The notes under the pieces were generated by a model. It saw only the letters and a list, made by a program, of their open reading frames with translations, searched no databases and was not told the origin of the DNA. Positions 1 to 9,029 of a stretch of DNA of 64,000 nucleotides are shown here, in pieces (position 1 is the stretch's first letter; each line of letters begins with the position of its first letter). The position numbers and the translations under genes were made by a program. The DNA is from Hydrogenophaga crassostreae (GTDB lineage: Bacteria; Pseudomonadota; Gammaproteobacteria; Burkholderiales; Burkholderiaceae_C), in NCBI RefSeq assembly GCF_001761385.1, contig NZ_CP017476.1, forward strand, positions 733,501 to 797,500. Reading direction: 5' to 3'.

Positions 1-32
1 AGGCTGACCCGAAAAAAGCTGCGACAGAAGCG

Positions 33-992
33 GTGGCTGAACAAGTGCCAGTTGCACGCAGTGATGAGCCAGATCGCAACAACGCCGACGGCGAAGTCCT
101 GGCCCGACGCCTGGAGCAAAACCCCGACTTTCGTGTCTTGCGACGGCTGCGGCCGGTCAGCGACTACGGCCCACCCCCGGAGGGCGCGTCCCGGTTTGCA
201 CAGGTGCTGGTGCTCGACACCGAGACCACCGGCCTGTCACACGCCGCCGACAAAATCATCGAACTGGCCATGCTGCTGGTGAACGTGGATCTGGCGACCG
301 GTTTGCCGTTTGGCCCGGTGGAGCTGTTTGAGGGGTTTGAAGACCCGGGCATGCCCATTCCCGCCGTCGCCAAGGACATCACCGGGATCACCGACCAGAT
401 GGTGGCGGGCCAGCGCCTGGATGATGGCTTGGTAGAGGCCATGGCCGCGCGGGCCGACACGGTGATTGCCCACAACGCCGGGTTTGACCGGCCGTTTGTA
501 GAGGCGCGTTTCCCGGCGTTTGCATCCAAGGCCTGGGCCTGTTCGTTCAAAGACATTGACTGGAAGGCCGCAGGCTCGGGCTCCTCGAAGCTGAGCGCCC
601 TGGCGGCTGATCAGGGCTGGTTTTACGACGCACACCGGGCCCAGGTTGATTGCCATGCGTTGCTGCAGGTTTTGAGTCGACCCCTGGGTTCAATGGGCGC
701 CACAGGCTTGAGCCTTTTGAACGACGCTGCGGCCTTGCCCAGTTTCAGGCTGGCTGTGACCGGTTCGCCGTTTGAGTCCAAAGACGCACTGAAGGCCCGG
801 GGCTACCGCTGGGATGCCGAGGCCAAGGTGTGGGGTTGCGCGCTGCCCGACGAAAGTGCGCTGGAGGAGGAGCTGGCCTGGCTGGCAAAGGCGGTCTACG
901 GCGGGCGCAACGCCAGCGTGGAGGTGGAACTGCAGGACAGCCGGGTGCGTTACTCGGCGCGCCGTGGCGAGGTATCGAAGCGGCGGCTCTGA
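33..992 (+). CDS. DnaQ-type 3'-5' exonuclease (DNA Pol III epsilon-like)
   Basis: DEDD-family exonuclease that would remove 3' nucleotides from DNA or RNA. The Exo I motif LDTETTG lies at residues 61-67, Exo II is seen in HNAGFDRPFVE, and an Exo III-like HRAQVDCHAL supplies the last acidic ligand. About 80 further residues, including KARGYRWDAEAKVWG, form a C-terminal extension not needed for catalysis. It lacks the length and features to call it the replicative epsilon subunit with certainty, so a repair or RNA-processing role is possible. The start given is a GTG without a clear ribosome site; the frame is open to the window edge, so the true start may lie upstream. Confidence 0.8.
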   Translation: MAEQVPVARSDEPDRNNADGEVLARRLEQNPDFRVLRRLRPVSDYGPPPEGASRFAQVLVLDTETTGLSHAADKIIELAMLLVNVDLATGLPFGPVELFEGFEDPGMPIPAVAKDITGITDQMVAGQRLDDGLVEAMAARADTVIAHNAGFDRPFVEARFPAFASKAWACSFKDIDWKAAGSGSSKLSALAADQGWFYDAHRAQVDCHALLQVLSRPLGSMGATGLSLLNDAAALPSFRLAVTGSPFESKDALKARGYRWDAEAKVWGCALPDESALEEELAWLAKAVYGGRNASVEVELQDSRVRYSARRGEVSKRRL

Positions 993-1004
993 TGACCCCC
1001 TGTG

Positions 1005-1460
1005 TCAGGCCATCGTGGGCGCCTGGCTTTCAGCGGGTGAGGTCAGGCAGGCCAGAATCGCCGGTGGAATGGGCGCCACCTGGCGTGAGGGTCGGTCAAT
1101 AAAGACGATGCCGATTTTGCCGCGCGCGACTTCGCGGCCCGAGGCCACGTCGTTCATGCGGAACACCAGATCAAAACCGTATTTGTTGAAGTCATCGGGG
1201 GTCATGTTGACCCGCATGGTCTCGCCGTGGTACCCCTCGGACTTGTATTGGGCCACGATGTCGCCGACCACGAGCGAGTAGCCCGCCACGCTGGACTCTT
1301 GATAGCCCAGTGATTTGAAGAAGCGCACCCGAGCCTCCGATACCAGCGTCAACAACTGGGCGTTGTCCAGGTGTCCGCCCTGGTTGACATGGCTGATGTA
1401 GATCTGGATGTCGGTGGCGAAACGGAAATCGGCGGGGAGTTCGAACTGGATGCGTGCCAT
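1005..1460 (-). CDS. Hotdog-fold acyl-CoA thioesterase family protein
   Basis: A 151-residue protein of the 4-hydroxybenzoyl-CoA thioesterase (YbgC-like) family. The segment HVNQGGHLDNAQLLTLVSEARVRFF matches the hotdog helix pattern with an early His/Asn and a later Glu, and DIVAQYKSEGYHGETMRV matches the central strands. Expected to hydrolyse an acyl-CoA thioester in the cytoplasm; the substrate cannot be read from sequence. It ends 12 bases past the convergent exonuclease gene and starts 13 bases downstream of gor, on the same strand, so it is probably co-transcribed with gor. Confidence 0.75.
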   Translation of the reverse strand: MARIQFELPADFRFATDIQIYISHVNQGGHLDNAQLLTLVSEARVRFFKSLGYQESSVAGYSLVVGDIVAQYKSEGYHGETMRVNMTPDDFNKYGFDLVFRMNDVASGREVARGKIGIVFIDRPSRQVAPIPPAILACLTSPAESQAPTMA

Positions 1461-1473
1461 GGTTGCAGGTAAA

Positions 1474-2880
1474 TCAGGCCTTGACCGGCTCGCGCATGGT
1501 CACAAATTCTTCGGCTGCGGTGGGGTGGATGCCAATCGTGCTGTCAAAAACGGCTTTGGTGGCCCCTGCTTTCATGGCCACAGCAAAGCCCTGCACAATT
1601 TCACCGGCCTCCGGGCCCACCATGTGCAATCCGACCACGCGGTCGCTGGTGGTGTCCACAATCAGCTTCATCAGGGTTCGTTCGCTGCTGCCCGAGAGTG
1701 TGTGGCGCAGCGCTTTGAATTCGCTGCGGAAGACCGTGATGTCACCGAATTTTTCGCGGGCTTTTTCTTCACCAAAACCCACGGTGCCGATGTTGGGGTG
1801 GGTGAACACGGCGGTGGGGATGAAGTCGTAGCTCATGTCGCGTGCTGCCTTGCCGGTGGCCGGGCCAAACAGCTGATCGACCACCACCATGGCCTCGCCC
1901 AGCGCCACAGGCGTGAGCTGTACGCGGTTGGTCACGTCGCCCACCGCGTAGATGTGGGGCACGTTGGTCTGGTAGCGCTCGTTGACGATCACTTCGTTCT
2001 GACCGCCCTGGGCCACGCCCACGGTGTCCAGCCCCAGGCCTTTGACGTTGGGCACGCGCCCGGTGGCGTAGAGCACGGCGTCCACCATGATCACGTTGCC
2101 GCCTTCGCACTCCACCTTCAGGCCGTCGCCGGTTTTCTGAATATCCACCACATCGGCGTTCAACCGCAGATCCACGCCCGATTTGATCATCTCGCCCGCT
2201 ACAAAATGCCGGATCTCGTTGTCGAACCCGCGCAACACCTGCTCCCCGCGGTAGAGCTGGCTGACTTTCGAGCCGAGTCCGTTGAAGATCGACGCGAATT
2301 CGCAAGCGATATAGCCTCCACCCACAACCAGCAGCCGCTTTGGAAAGGGTTCCAGGTCAAACACCTCGTTGGAGGTGATGGCATGTTCCCGGCCCTTGAA
2401 GTGGGGCACGAAAGGCGTACCGCCGGTGGCGATCAGGATGTGCTTTGCGGTGAATTGCTGGTGGCCGGGCGAGCCGTCGGCGTTCAGTGTGGCCAGCGTG
2501 ATGGCGTGTTCACCATCGATGCGGGCGAAGCCATTGAGCACGGTCACGCCCGAGCCTGAGAGCAGGTTGCTGTAGACGCCGTTGAGGCGGCCGATTTCTT
2601 TGGCGCGGTTGGCCTTCAGGGTGCCCCAGTTGAGGCTGGGCGTGGTGCCTTCCCAGCCGAAGCCAGCAGACTCATGGAAGCTCTCGGCATAGTGGGCCGC
2701 GTAGCTGTAGAGTTTTTTCGGGATGCAGCCCACGTTGACGCAGGTGCCGCCCAGGCCATCGGTGCCCAGGGTTTCGGCCAACGCCACGCGCGCGCCGCGC
2801 TGGGCCGCCATGCGCGCGGCGCGCACGCCGCCGCTGCCGCCACCAATGACGAAAAGATCGAAGTCGAAAGCTGATGCCAT
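1474..2880 (-). CDS. gor: Glutathione-disulfide reductase
   Basis: FAD- and NADPH-dependent reduction of glutathione disulfide in the cytoplasm. FAD-binding GGGSGGVRAARMAA is at residues 13-26. The redox-active disulfide is C47/C52 in GGTCVNVGCIPKK, the NADPH-binding GGGYIACEFA is mid-protein, and the C-terminal HPTAAEE (His452, Glu457) is the acid-base pair of the family. The length of 468 is normal. A glutathione reductase rather than lipoamide dehydrogenase or mercuric reductase is indicated by the GTCVNVGCIPKK form and the YAAHYAE sequence after it. The gene leads a likely two-gene unit with the thioesterase. Confidence 0.92.
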   Translation of the reverse strand: MASAFDFDLFVIGGGSGGVRAARMAAQRGARVALAETLGTDGLGGTCVNVGCIPKKLYSYAAHYAESFHESAGFGWEGTTPSLNWGTLKANRAKEIGRLNGVYSNLLSGSGVTVLNGFARIDGEHAITLATLNADGSPGHQQFTAKHILIATGGTPFVPHFKGREHAITSNEVFDLEPFPKRLLVVGGGYIACEFASIFNGLGSKVSQLYRGEQVLRGFDNEIRHFVAGEMIKSGVDLRLNADVVDIQKTGDGLKVECEGGNVIMVDAVLYATGRVPNVKGLGLDTVGVAQGGQNEVIVNERYQTNVPHIYAVGDVTNRVQLTPVALGEAMVVVDQLFGPATGKAARDMSYDFIPTAVFTHPNIGTVGFGEEKAREKFGDITVFRSEFKALRHTLSGSSERTLMKLIVDTTSDRVVGLHMVGPEAGEIVQGFAVAMKAGATKAVFDSTIGIHPTAAEEFVTMREPVKA

Positions 2881-2934
2881 GTCAAAAAGTCCTTGTGTGA
2901 TGGCTAGATGTTAAGTCGGTCGCACAATGCGCGC

Positions 2935-3672
2935 ATGGATCCCTCTCAACTCCCTGTTGTCCGTCAGGGCGTCACGCTGGTGCTCGGTGCGGGCGGTGGT
3001 CTGGGTGCCTCGTTGGCGGGAGCGCTGACTGCGCGCGGTGAAGCGGTGATCTTGCTGGGTCGCGACACCCTGCCGGCATTCGACTACCGCGATACCGCGT
3101 CGATCGAACGCGGCGCTCAGCATGTGGCTAACCAGCTGAACCAATGGGGGCAGCCGCTGGTCCGCGTGCTGGTGACCACGGGTTTCTTGCACGGCCTCTT
3201 GCCCAATGGCGAAATGGCCACGCCCGAGCGCAGCTGGCAGCAGCTGGACGCCACAGCGCTGAGCCACAGCTTCCTGATCAATGCAATCGGTCCGGCCATG
3301 GTGATCAAACATGTGTTTCCCTTGTTGCCGCGCCAGGGCCGTTGCGTGGCAGCGTTCCTGTCGGCACGCGTTGGCAGTGTGGGTGACAACCTCCTCGGCG
3401 GGTGGTACGGGTACCGCGCGTCCAAAGCCGCGCTGAATCAACTGGTGCACACCGCAGCGATCGAACTGAATCGGCACAACCGCGCGGCGGTTTGCGTGGC
3501 CTTGCACCCGGGTACGGTGGACACGCATCTGTCGCGGCCGTTCGCCAAAACCGGTTTGCAGGTGCGCACGCCCGATGTGGCCGCCGACGAAATTCTGGCC
3601 GTGGTCGATGGACTCAGCCCCGCGCAATCGGGTGGTTTCTGGGACCACCATGGCAGACCGGTGCCCTGGTGA
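2935..3672 (+). CDS. Short-chain dehydrogenase/reductase (CsgA-like SDR)
   Basis: NAD(P)-dependent oxidoreductase of the classical SDR fold. A glycine-rich GAGGGLGASLAGAL is at the N-terminus and the catalytic Tyr-Lys pair is in GYRASKAALNQL, with Ser from the preceding SARVGSVG. The HPGTVDTHLSRPF segment after the active site resembles the C-factor/CsgA-like subgroup. The substrate is unknown. An upstream in-frame start at 2908 exists, but the downstream ATG at 2935 places the Rossmann strand at the usual distance from the N-terminus. Divergent from gor, with a 54-base gap. Confidence 0.8.
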   Translation: MDPSQLPVVRQGVTLVLGAGGGLGASLAGALTARGEAVILLGRDTLPAFDYRDTASIERGAQHVANQLNQWGQPLVRVLVTTGFLHGLLPNGEMATPERSWQQLDATALSHSFLINAIGPAMVIKHVFPLLPRQGRCVAAFLSARVGSVGDNLLGGWYGYRASKAALNQLVHTAAIELNRHNRAAVCVALHPGTVDTHLSRPFAKTGLQVRTPDVAADEILAVVDGLSPAQSGGFWDHHGRPVPW

Positions 3673-3682
3673 GGGGGGCGGA

Positions 3683-4225
3683 TCAAGCGTTTGAATCGCC
3701 GCTTCTGCGATTGGTTTTTGACCGGCGCTCTGCCATCTCTCGACCCATACCTGCGCGGTCATGGGCTTGCAGGCGCTTTCTTGCCTCGGGGTATGCAACC
3801 GACTCCTCCAGCATGATGTGATCCAGATACAGCGCTTCGAAAACATCAAACGCATGGCGCAGTTCGCGTGTATCAAACCAGAGGTTGCCATTTGCTGCGG
3901 CATCCAGTGACGGGGCGATTTGAAACCAGTTTTCCTCCAGCCAGCCGTGGTCTTGCATCAGGCGCTGGATGGTGCGAACGACCGTCTCATCCTGGCTGCT
4001 GAGCAGGGCTGGGAAAATATGCTTCTCTTCGTCGAGGTGGTGTTGGCGGCCTTCGGTATTGAAAAAGTGCAAGATCTTGCGGACCTTGTCGCGGTTGGCG
4101 GCGTTCAACCCTTCAGACTCGATGGCATCGATCAAGGGGCTCAGTTGAATCAACTGGGCCATGATGTCGCGGTGGGTGCTGTCGAGGAACTCGAAAACGG
4201 CAGGGGCAGCGGGAGCAGCGTTCAT
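3683..4225 (-). CDS. Hemerythrin domain-containing protein
   Basis: A four-helix-bundle protein of the hemerythrin HHE family, 180 residues. Candidate di-iron ligands are in DSTHRDIM near the N-terminus, HHLDEEKHIFPAL, QDHGWLEENW, and LDHIMLEESVAYPEA. Such proteins bind O2 or sense NO and redox state; which applies here is not decidable. The start at 4225 is preferred over an in-frame start 27 bases upstream because GGAGA lies about 8 bases before it. Convergent with the SDR gene. Confidence 0.82.
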   Translation of the reverse strand: MNAAPAAPAVFEFLDSTHRDIMAQLIQLSPLIDAIESEGLNAANRDKVRKILHFFNTEGRQHHLDEEKHIFPALLSSQDETVVRTIQRLMQDHGWLEENWFQIAPSLDAAANGNLWFDTRELRHAFDVFEALYLDHIMLEESVAYPEARKRLQAHDRAGMGREMAERRSKTNRRSGDSNA

Positions 4226-4398
4226 GGTGATGTTCTCCAGAGTGAGAGACATTTCATCCTACGAAGGCAACGCCGGCCGCCTTTTGATCTGGCTCAAGGG
4301 TTGGGTGATCGCCGAGAACCCGCTGGGGTTGCAACCCGGGTAGTGCATCCGCCCAGTCAGCTCAGATTGAACGACGGGGCGGCTTTGGTGGGGTCCAA

Positions 4399-6054
4399 TC
4401 AGCGCCGGGGCTGGATTTTGTACACCGCGTTGTTGCGATCGGCACTCATGTAAATGACCCCGTCGCTGCCCACAGCGACACCCGTGACGTTGTAAGGAGG
4501 CGGCATGCCGGGGCCCCCTTCCAGCCCGATCGGCAGGTTTTCTGCCACGGTGCGGCGCTCCCCGCTTGCCAGGTCGACCTCGGTCAGGCGGGCTGCCAGG
4601 GTTTCGGCCACGATGAAGCTGCCCCAGGGCGTTTGGGCCAGGCCCTCGGGCATGGCCAGCCCGCTGGCAACCACAGTCTTGACGCCAGTGGCCAGGTCGA
4701 TGCGCACCAGGTTGCCTGCCGCCTCGGTGAGGTAGAGCTGGCCGTCCTGGCCCAGCACCATCTGCACCGGCCCGGTCAGCCCCGAGGCGATGACCTTGCG
4801 CTTCTCGTGCTTGGCGCCGCTCACGCGCAGCAGGTTGCCGGTGGCGATTTCGATCACCAGCAGGCTGCCATCGTCCATGGGAATGGCGTCGTACGGGGTT
4901 TTGAAGCCATGCACCATGTCTACCGTTTTCAGCGTCTTGCGATCGATCAGTTGCACCGTGTTGGTGAACCAGGACACCAAAGCGAGCTGTTGACTGCCCA
5001 TGCCGACCATGGCGGGATACTCGATGTCTGACGCCTGCATGCGGGCAATGTCCCTGACTTCGCCCGTCGCGACATCGATGCTGCGAAAGGCAAAGGTGTC
5101 GGCGATCCAGAGTTTGCCGCCGCCCAGCTTCATGCCGCCGGCCACGGCGAGCTTGCCCGACAGCAAAGTCTTGGTTTGGCCTGTGGAGGGGTTCACCTCG
5201 ATGATGGCGTTGTCGGCCATGTTGGACACATATACCGTGCCTTCAGGCGAAATGGCGAGGTTGTCCAGCGCCGTGTTCAGTTGGGTCACCACCGTTTTCT
5301 GTCCGCTGGCCAGATTCACTTTGGCGACCTCGCCGGTTTTCGTGTCAATGGCCCAGAGGTTGCCCTTGCCGTCCAGGTTGGCAGCAGCGGGCACCTTGAA
5401 CCCGCTGTTGATGACGGTGACTGCGCCGTTGGCAGGGTCGATGCGAACCAGCTGACCCTTGAACCACAGTGGGCCGTAGAGCATGCCGTCGGGGCCCACT
5501 TCAAAGCCATTGAAGCCACCCAGGTCTTTGGCAATGGCGCGAGGGGGCTTCTGACCGCTCGGGTCTATTTCCCACAGGGCATCGCCCAGGAAAACCTGGC
5601 TGCCGTAAAGCTTGCCGTTCTTTTGATCGAAGGCGAGAGAGTTGATGCCCGGCAGGTCTTTGGCCACCACCCGGGTGGCCGCGCCATCGTTGTCACGCAT
5701 GCGCAAGACGCCTTGCAAATACGAGGTCCAGGCGAGCTCGCCTTTCGGGCCAATTGCGATGTCATCGGCCTGGCCTTCGGGCGAGGCAATGAAGACTTTG
5801 GCCTTGCCGGTCTGGCGGTCCACTTCCCACATATCGTTGCCGACGACGGTGCCGGCCAGCAGGCGGCCTTTCGCGTCGACGGCCAGGCCGTGGACGCCGT
5901 GCAAGGCCGAGGGTTGTACCAGGGTCTCGGGCGCAGCCCAGCCGGTGGGGCGGGTGGCTGGTGTCGGGGCTGGCGCCGTCGCGCACCCGCTCAGGGCGAG
6001 GGCGAACGTGGCGGCAGCGAAGCCTCGGCGGACGGGCGTTGACTTGGAGTGCAT
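4399..6054 (-). CDS. Lipoprotein with NHL/SMP-30-like beta-propeller repeats
   Basis: A 551-residue secreted protein. The N-terminus has basic residues, a hydrophobic run and a lipobox ALSGC, so it is probably a lipoprotein. The mature part is made of many short repeats of the type GLAVDAKGRLLAG, AFDQKNGKLYG, AISPEGTVYVSN and QDGQLYLTEAAGNLVRID, which are typical blades of Vgb/SMP-30/NHL propellers. Two propeller domains are plausible given the length. No catalytic residues could be assigned, and the ligand is unknown. It stands alone on its strand, upstream of the LysR gene's 3' end. Confidence 0.72.
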   Translation of the reverse strand: MHSKSTPVRRGFAAATFALALSGCATAPAPTPATRPTGWAAPETLVQPSALHGVHGLAVDAKGRLLAGTVVGNDMWEVDRQTGKAKVFIASPEGQADDIAIGPKGELAWTSYLQGVLRMRDNDGAATRVVAKDLPGINSLAFDQKNGKLYGSQVFLGDALWEIDPSGQKPPRAIAKDLGGFNGFEVGPDGMLYGPLWFKGQLVRIDPANGAVTVINSGFKVPAAANLDGKGNLWAIDTKTGEVAKVNLASGQKTVVTQLNTALDNLAISPEGTVYVSNMADNAIIEVNPSTGQTKTLLSGKLAVAGGMKLGGGKLWIADTFAFRSIDVATGEVRDIARMQASDIEYPAMVGMGSQQLALVSWFTNTVQLIDRKTLKTVDMVHGFKTPYDAIPMDDGSLLVIEIATGNLLRVSGAKHEKRKVIASGLTGPVQMVLGQDGQLYLTEAAGNLVRIDLATGVKTVVASGLAMPEGLAQTPWGSFIVAETLAARLTEVDLASGERRTVAENLPIGLEGGPGMPPPYNVTGVAVGSDGVIYMSADRNNAVYKIQPRR

Positions 6055-6310
6055 GGAGGCCTTTCAGTGAACAGATTCCGGAGTAACCACTGCTTTTAGG
6101 CTCTGGGCTGTTCACCCGCAAGTCTTGTCGGTGACAAGTCAGGGTATTCCTGAGTGCCGCAGAGCGGTCGCCGTTTTGGGTTTTGCCGCCTGTGGTGATC
6201 AAGATGCAAGCCGTCGCCAATTCGCGTGTGCGGACCACGGGATTCATGGATGCCTGCAAAGGCATTGCCTTTGGAACGACCCGAACGTGGCGGCGCCCCG
6301 CCGCCGCGCA

Positions 6311-7246
6311 TCACGACTTGACCGGAGGCGAAAGCGGGGTCTCCGAGGCGGATGCACCGGATTCAAAGCCCCTGATTTCCTGGCGAAGAAAGTCGATGAA
6401 GGCGCGCGTGCGCGCGGGCAGGAGGCGTGCGTGGGGGTACACCACGTGAATGGGCCAAGGCGCGTCTTCGAAGTTTTCCAGCACGGTCTGGAGTTGACCC
6501 ATTTGCAAAAATGGCGCGACTTGATAAGAAAAGAATTGGCCAAAGCCCGCGCCAGCGGCACAAGCCTGCACCGCGGGCGCGATGTGGTTGAACTCGAGGT
6601 TGCCTTTGACGTTCAACTTGAAGGTTTTGCCACCATCGCGAAAGAGTCCCCAGCTGGGGGTGTGATCGACCACGCGCACACAGTTGACCCTCATCAGGTC
6701 GTTGGGGTGTTCAGGGCGACCCTGTGCACGGAGAAACGCCGGACTGGCCACCACGACGCGCCGAATGTCACCCAGACGCAGTGCGATCAGGTTCGAATCT
6801 TCCAGCGCGCCGATGCGGATGCCCAAATCGATGCCCTCCTCCAGCAGGTTGACCACCCGGTCCAACAACATCACTCGGCACCGCATCTGGGCGTGTCGTT
6901 CGACGAAGCGCGTGACGATGGGCGCCACATGCATTTGGCCAAACAGCACCGGTGCCGTGATGGTGAGTTTGCCGGTGGGCTCGGTGTCGTCGTCTTTCAG
7001 TGCCGCTTCCGCGTCCTCGACCGCGGCGAGCAATTGCCGGCAGCTCTCCAGGTGGCGACGTCCTTCGTCTGTGAGCGCGATGCGACGTGTGGTGCGATTG
7101 AACAGGCGCACGCCCAACGCGGCCTCGTAGGCCGCGAGCGATCGAACCACCGACGGGAGAGACGCGCCCATGGCCCAGGCGGCCGCGGTGAGGCTGCCGG
7201 CGTCTGCGATCTGAACGAAGGTGCCCATGGCGCGGAATTTGTCCAT
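6311..7246 (-). CDS. LysR-family transcriptional regulator
   Basis: Typical LysR protein of 311 residues. The winged helix-turn-helix is in residues 1-60 (FVQIADAGSLTAAAWAMGASLPSVVRSLAAYEAALGVRLFNRTTR), followed by a linker helix and a type-2 periplasmic-binding-like effector domain. It is divergently transcribed from the GST-family gene across about 100 bases, the classic arrangement for a LysR regulator of its neighbour. The GST and the following PNPOx-fold gene are therefore its most likely targets. The effector is unknown. Confidence 0.88.
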   Translation of the reverse strand: MDKFRAMGTFVQIADAGSLTAAAWAMGASLPSVVRSLAAYEAALGVRLFNRTTRRIALTDEGRRHLESCRQLLAAVEDAEAALKDDDTEPTGKLTITAPVLFGQMHVAPIVTRFVERHAQMRCRVMLLDRVVNLLEEGIDLGIRIGALEDSNLIALRLGDIRRVVVASPAFLRAQGRPEHPNDLMRVNCVRVVDHTPSWGLFRDGGKTFKLNVKGNLEFNHIAPAVQACAAGAGFGQFFSYQVAPFLQMGQLQTVLENFEDAPWPIHVVYPHARLLPARTRAFIDFLRQEIRGFESGASASETPLSPPVKS

Positions 7247-7347
7247 GCCTGATTAAACCGTTTATTGGAGTAGAGATGTGCAGATGGAGGCATTTTTCAT
7301 TTTTCTTGCAGCAATGAAGATCGCGGTACACCAACCAGGAGTTGTCC

Positions 7348-7971
7348 ATGAAATCCTCCATTCAGCTGTACCGCAACGCCATCTCCGGTCACTGTCACCG
7401 GGTTGAGCTCTTGCTCTCACTGCTCGGCCTGCCGTTTGAATTGATCGATGTCGATCTGCTGAACGGCGAACACAAGTCGCCCGCCTTTCTGGCCCTGAAC
7501 CCGCTGGGGCAAGTGCCCGTGCTGTGCGACGGGGAACTGACGCTGAGCGATTCCAATGCCATGCTCGTGTACCTTGAGGGGCGCTATGCACCGGGTCGGT
7601 GGCTGCCGCGCGACCCTGTCGGTGCAGCACGTGTGCAACGCTGGCTTTCTCTGGCGGCAGGGCCGCTGGCCTATGGTGCCGCCTCGGCGCGTGTTGTGCA
7701 GTTGTTGAGGCTGGCGACCGAACCGAAGGAAGCGATTGATCGCGCCACGGGCTTGTTTGAATTGATGGAGATGGAACTGTCGCGGGCGCCCTGTCTTGTC
7801 GGTGATCAGGCCACATTGGCCGATCTGGCGCATTACGCTTATGTGGCGCGCGCGCCGGAGGGACTGATTTCGCTGCAGCCCTATCCGGCCATCCGCGCCT
7901 GGCTGGCGCGCATTGAGGCCCTGCCTGGCTTCGTGCCCATGGTCAAGACCCCCGTGGGGCTTGCAGAATGA
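7348..7971 (+). CDS. Glutathione S-transferase family protein
   Basis: 207 residues with an N-terminal thioredoxin-like GST domain (YRNAISGHCHRVELLLSLLGLPFE, then NPLGQVPVLCDGELTLSDSNAMLVYLE) and an all-helical C-terminal domain. It should bind glutathione through the SDSNA motif. The ATG at 7348 is chosen because AGGAG ends six bases before it; a TTG two codons earlier is possible. The stop overlaps the next start by four bases (ATGA), so the two genes are translationally coupled. Likely controlled by the divergent LysR regulator. Confidence 0.88.
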   Translation: MKSSIQLYRNAISGHCHRVELLLSLLGLPFELIDVDLLNGEHKSPAFLALNPLGQVPVLCDGELTLSDSNAMLVYLEGRYAPGRWLPRDPVGAARVQRWLSLAAGPLAYGAASARVVQLLRLATEPKEAIDRATGLFELMEMELSRAPCLVGDQATLADLAHYAYVARAPEGLISLQPYPAIRAWLARIEALPGFVPMVKTPVGLAE

Positions 7972-8918
7972 GCACGGCGCCTGCTTTTCACGCGGGTGAG
8001 CGGGCCTTGCAGGCGAGGGCTGGTGTGCAGTCGCGGATGGCGCAGATAGGGCCGCTTGTGATGCGGGACCACATGCCCGAACAGCACCGCACCTTCTTTA
8101 CTTCACTGCCCTTCGTGGTGCTGGGCAGTGTTGACGCTCACGGTCAGCCATGGGCGAGCATGCTCGCCGGTGCCCCAGGTTTCATGGGGTCGCCCGAGCC
8201 AGGGCAACTGACCGTGGGCGCGCACCCCTTGCCACACGACCCGCTGGCATCCACGTTGCGGGACGGTGCGGCCATCGGTCTGCTCGGCATCCAGCCACAT
8301 ACGCGGCGGCGCAACCGCATGAATGGTTTGGCGCATCTCAACGACAGCGGCTTCACCGTCGAGGTTGCACAGAGTTTTGGCAATTGCCCGAAGTACATCC
8401 AGGCTCGAGAACCCGAATGGTGGAGCGATCCACCTGCCGCGCACCTGGCTTATGAAGGTGCGGACCTTGATGAGGCGTCACGGGCAATGATCCGTGCCGC
8501 AGACACCTTCTTCATTGCCACCGCCCACCCGCTGTGGGGTTCGAGCGCCGAGCGGCGGCATGGGGTTGATGTTTCACACCGGGGTGGCACCCCAGGATTT
8601 GTGAAAGTTGAGGGCAATGGCCTTACCGTGCCCGATTTCGCCGGCAACCAGTTCTTCAACACGCTGGGCAACATGGCCTTGCATCCGTTGGCAGGTCTGT
8701 TGCTACTGGACTTTCACACGGGAGACCGGTTGTACCTGGCGGCCCGTGCCAGCGTGGTGTGGCAAGGGGTCGAACTTGTCTCTTTCGAGGGCGCGCAACG
8801 CTTGTTGCGCCTGGAGGTGACACATGTTCGGCGTGTGCAGGGCGGCGTGCCACTGCGCTGGGGGCCGGTCGAACGGTCTCCGTACCTGACCGGTCTGGGG
8901 GAATGGCCAGCCGTTTAG
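7968..8918 (+). CDS. Pyridoxamine 5'-phosphate oxidase-fold flavoprotein
   Basis: 316 residues with a split-barrel FMN-binding pattern: FFTSLPFVVLGSVDAHGQPWASMLAG at the front and a second barrel segment GNQFFNTLGNMALHPLAGLLLLDF later. The latter form occurs in the large PNPOx family proteins often joined to ferredoxin reductase domains; here no reductase or 2Fe-2S domain follows. It probably oxidises or reduces a small molecule, possibly handling a glutathione conjugate given the coupled GST gene. That functional link is inference from the four-base overlap. Confidence 0.72.
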   Translation: MSTAPAFHAGERALQARAGVQSRMAQIGPLVMRDHMPEQHRTFFTSLPFVVLGSVDAHGQPWASMLAGAPGFMGSPEPGQLTVGAHPLPHDPLASTLRDGAAIGLLGIQPHTRRRNRMNGLAHLNDSGFTVEVAQSFGNCPKYIQAREPEWWSDPPAAHLAYEGADLDEASRAMIRAADTFFIATAHPLWGSSAERRHGVDVSHRGGTPGFVKVEGNGLTVPDFAGNQFFNTLGNMALHPLAGLLLLDFHTGDRLYLAARASVVWQGVELVSFEGAQRLLRLEVTHVRRVQGGVPLRWGPVERSPYLTGLGEWPAV

Positions 8919-8944
8919 CCCATGGCGTTCACCGGGTTCACCTT

Positions 8945-8994
8945 GCGTTGTGGCCAAAAGGGTCCATGCACGGCCGATGCTTCGGCCACAACGC
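8945..8994. terminator. Inverted repeat between convergent genes, possible bidirectional terminator
   Basis: Perfect 11-bp inverted repeat with arms GCGTTGTGGCC (8945-8955) and its complement (8984-8994). The loop contains a second, smaller hairpin, GGCCGA/TCGGCC around 8972-8987. It sits between the convergent PNPOx-fold and 3-hydroxybutyryl-CoA dehydrogenase genes. No T-tract follows on either side, so terminator function is only probable. Confidence 0.45.
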
Positions 8995-9029
8995 ATCCTG
9001 AAGTGCCCGTGTGACCAGGCCCTTGGATA

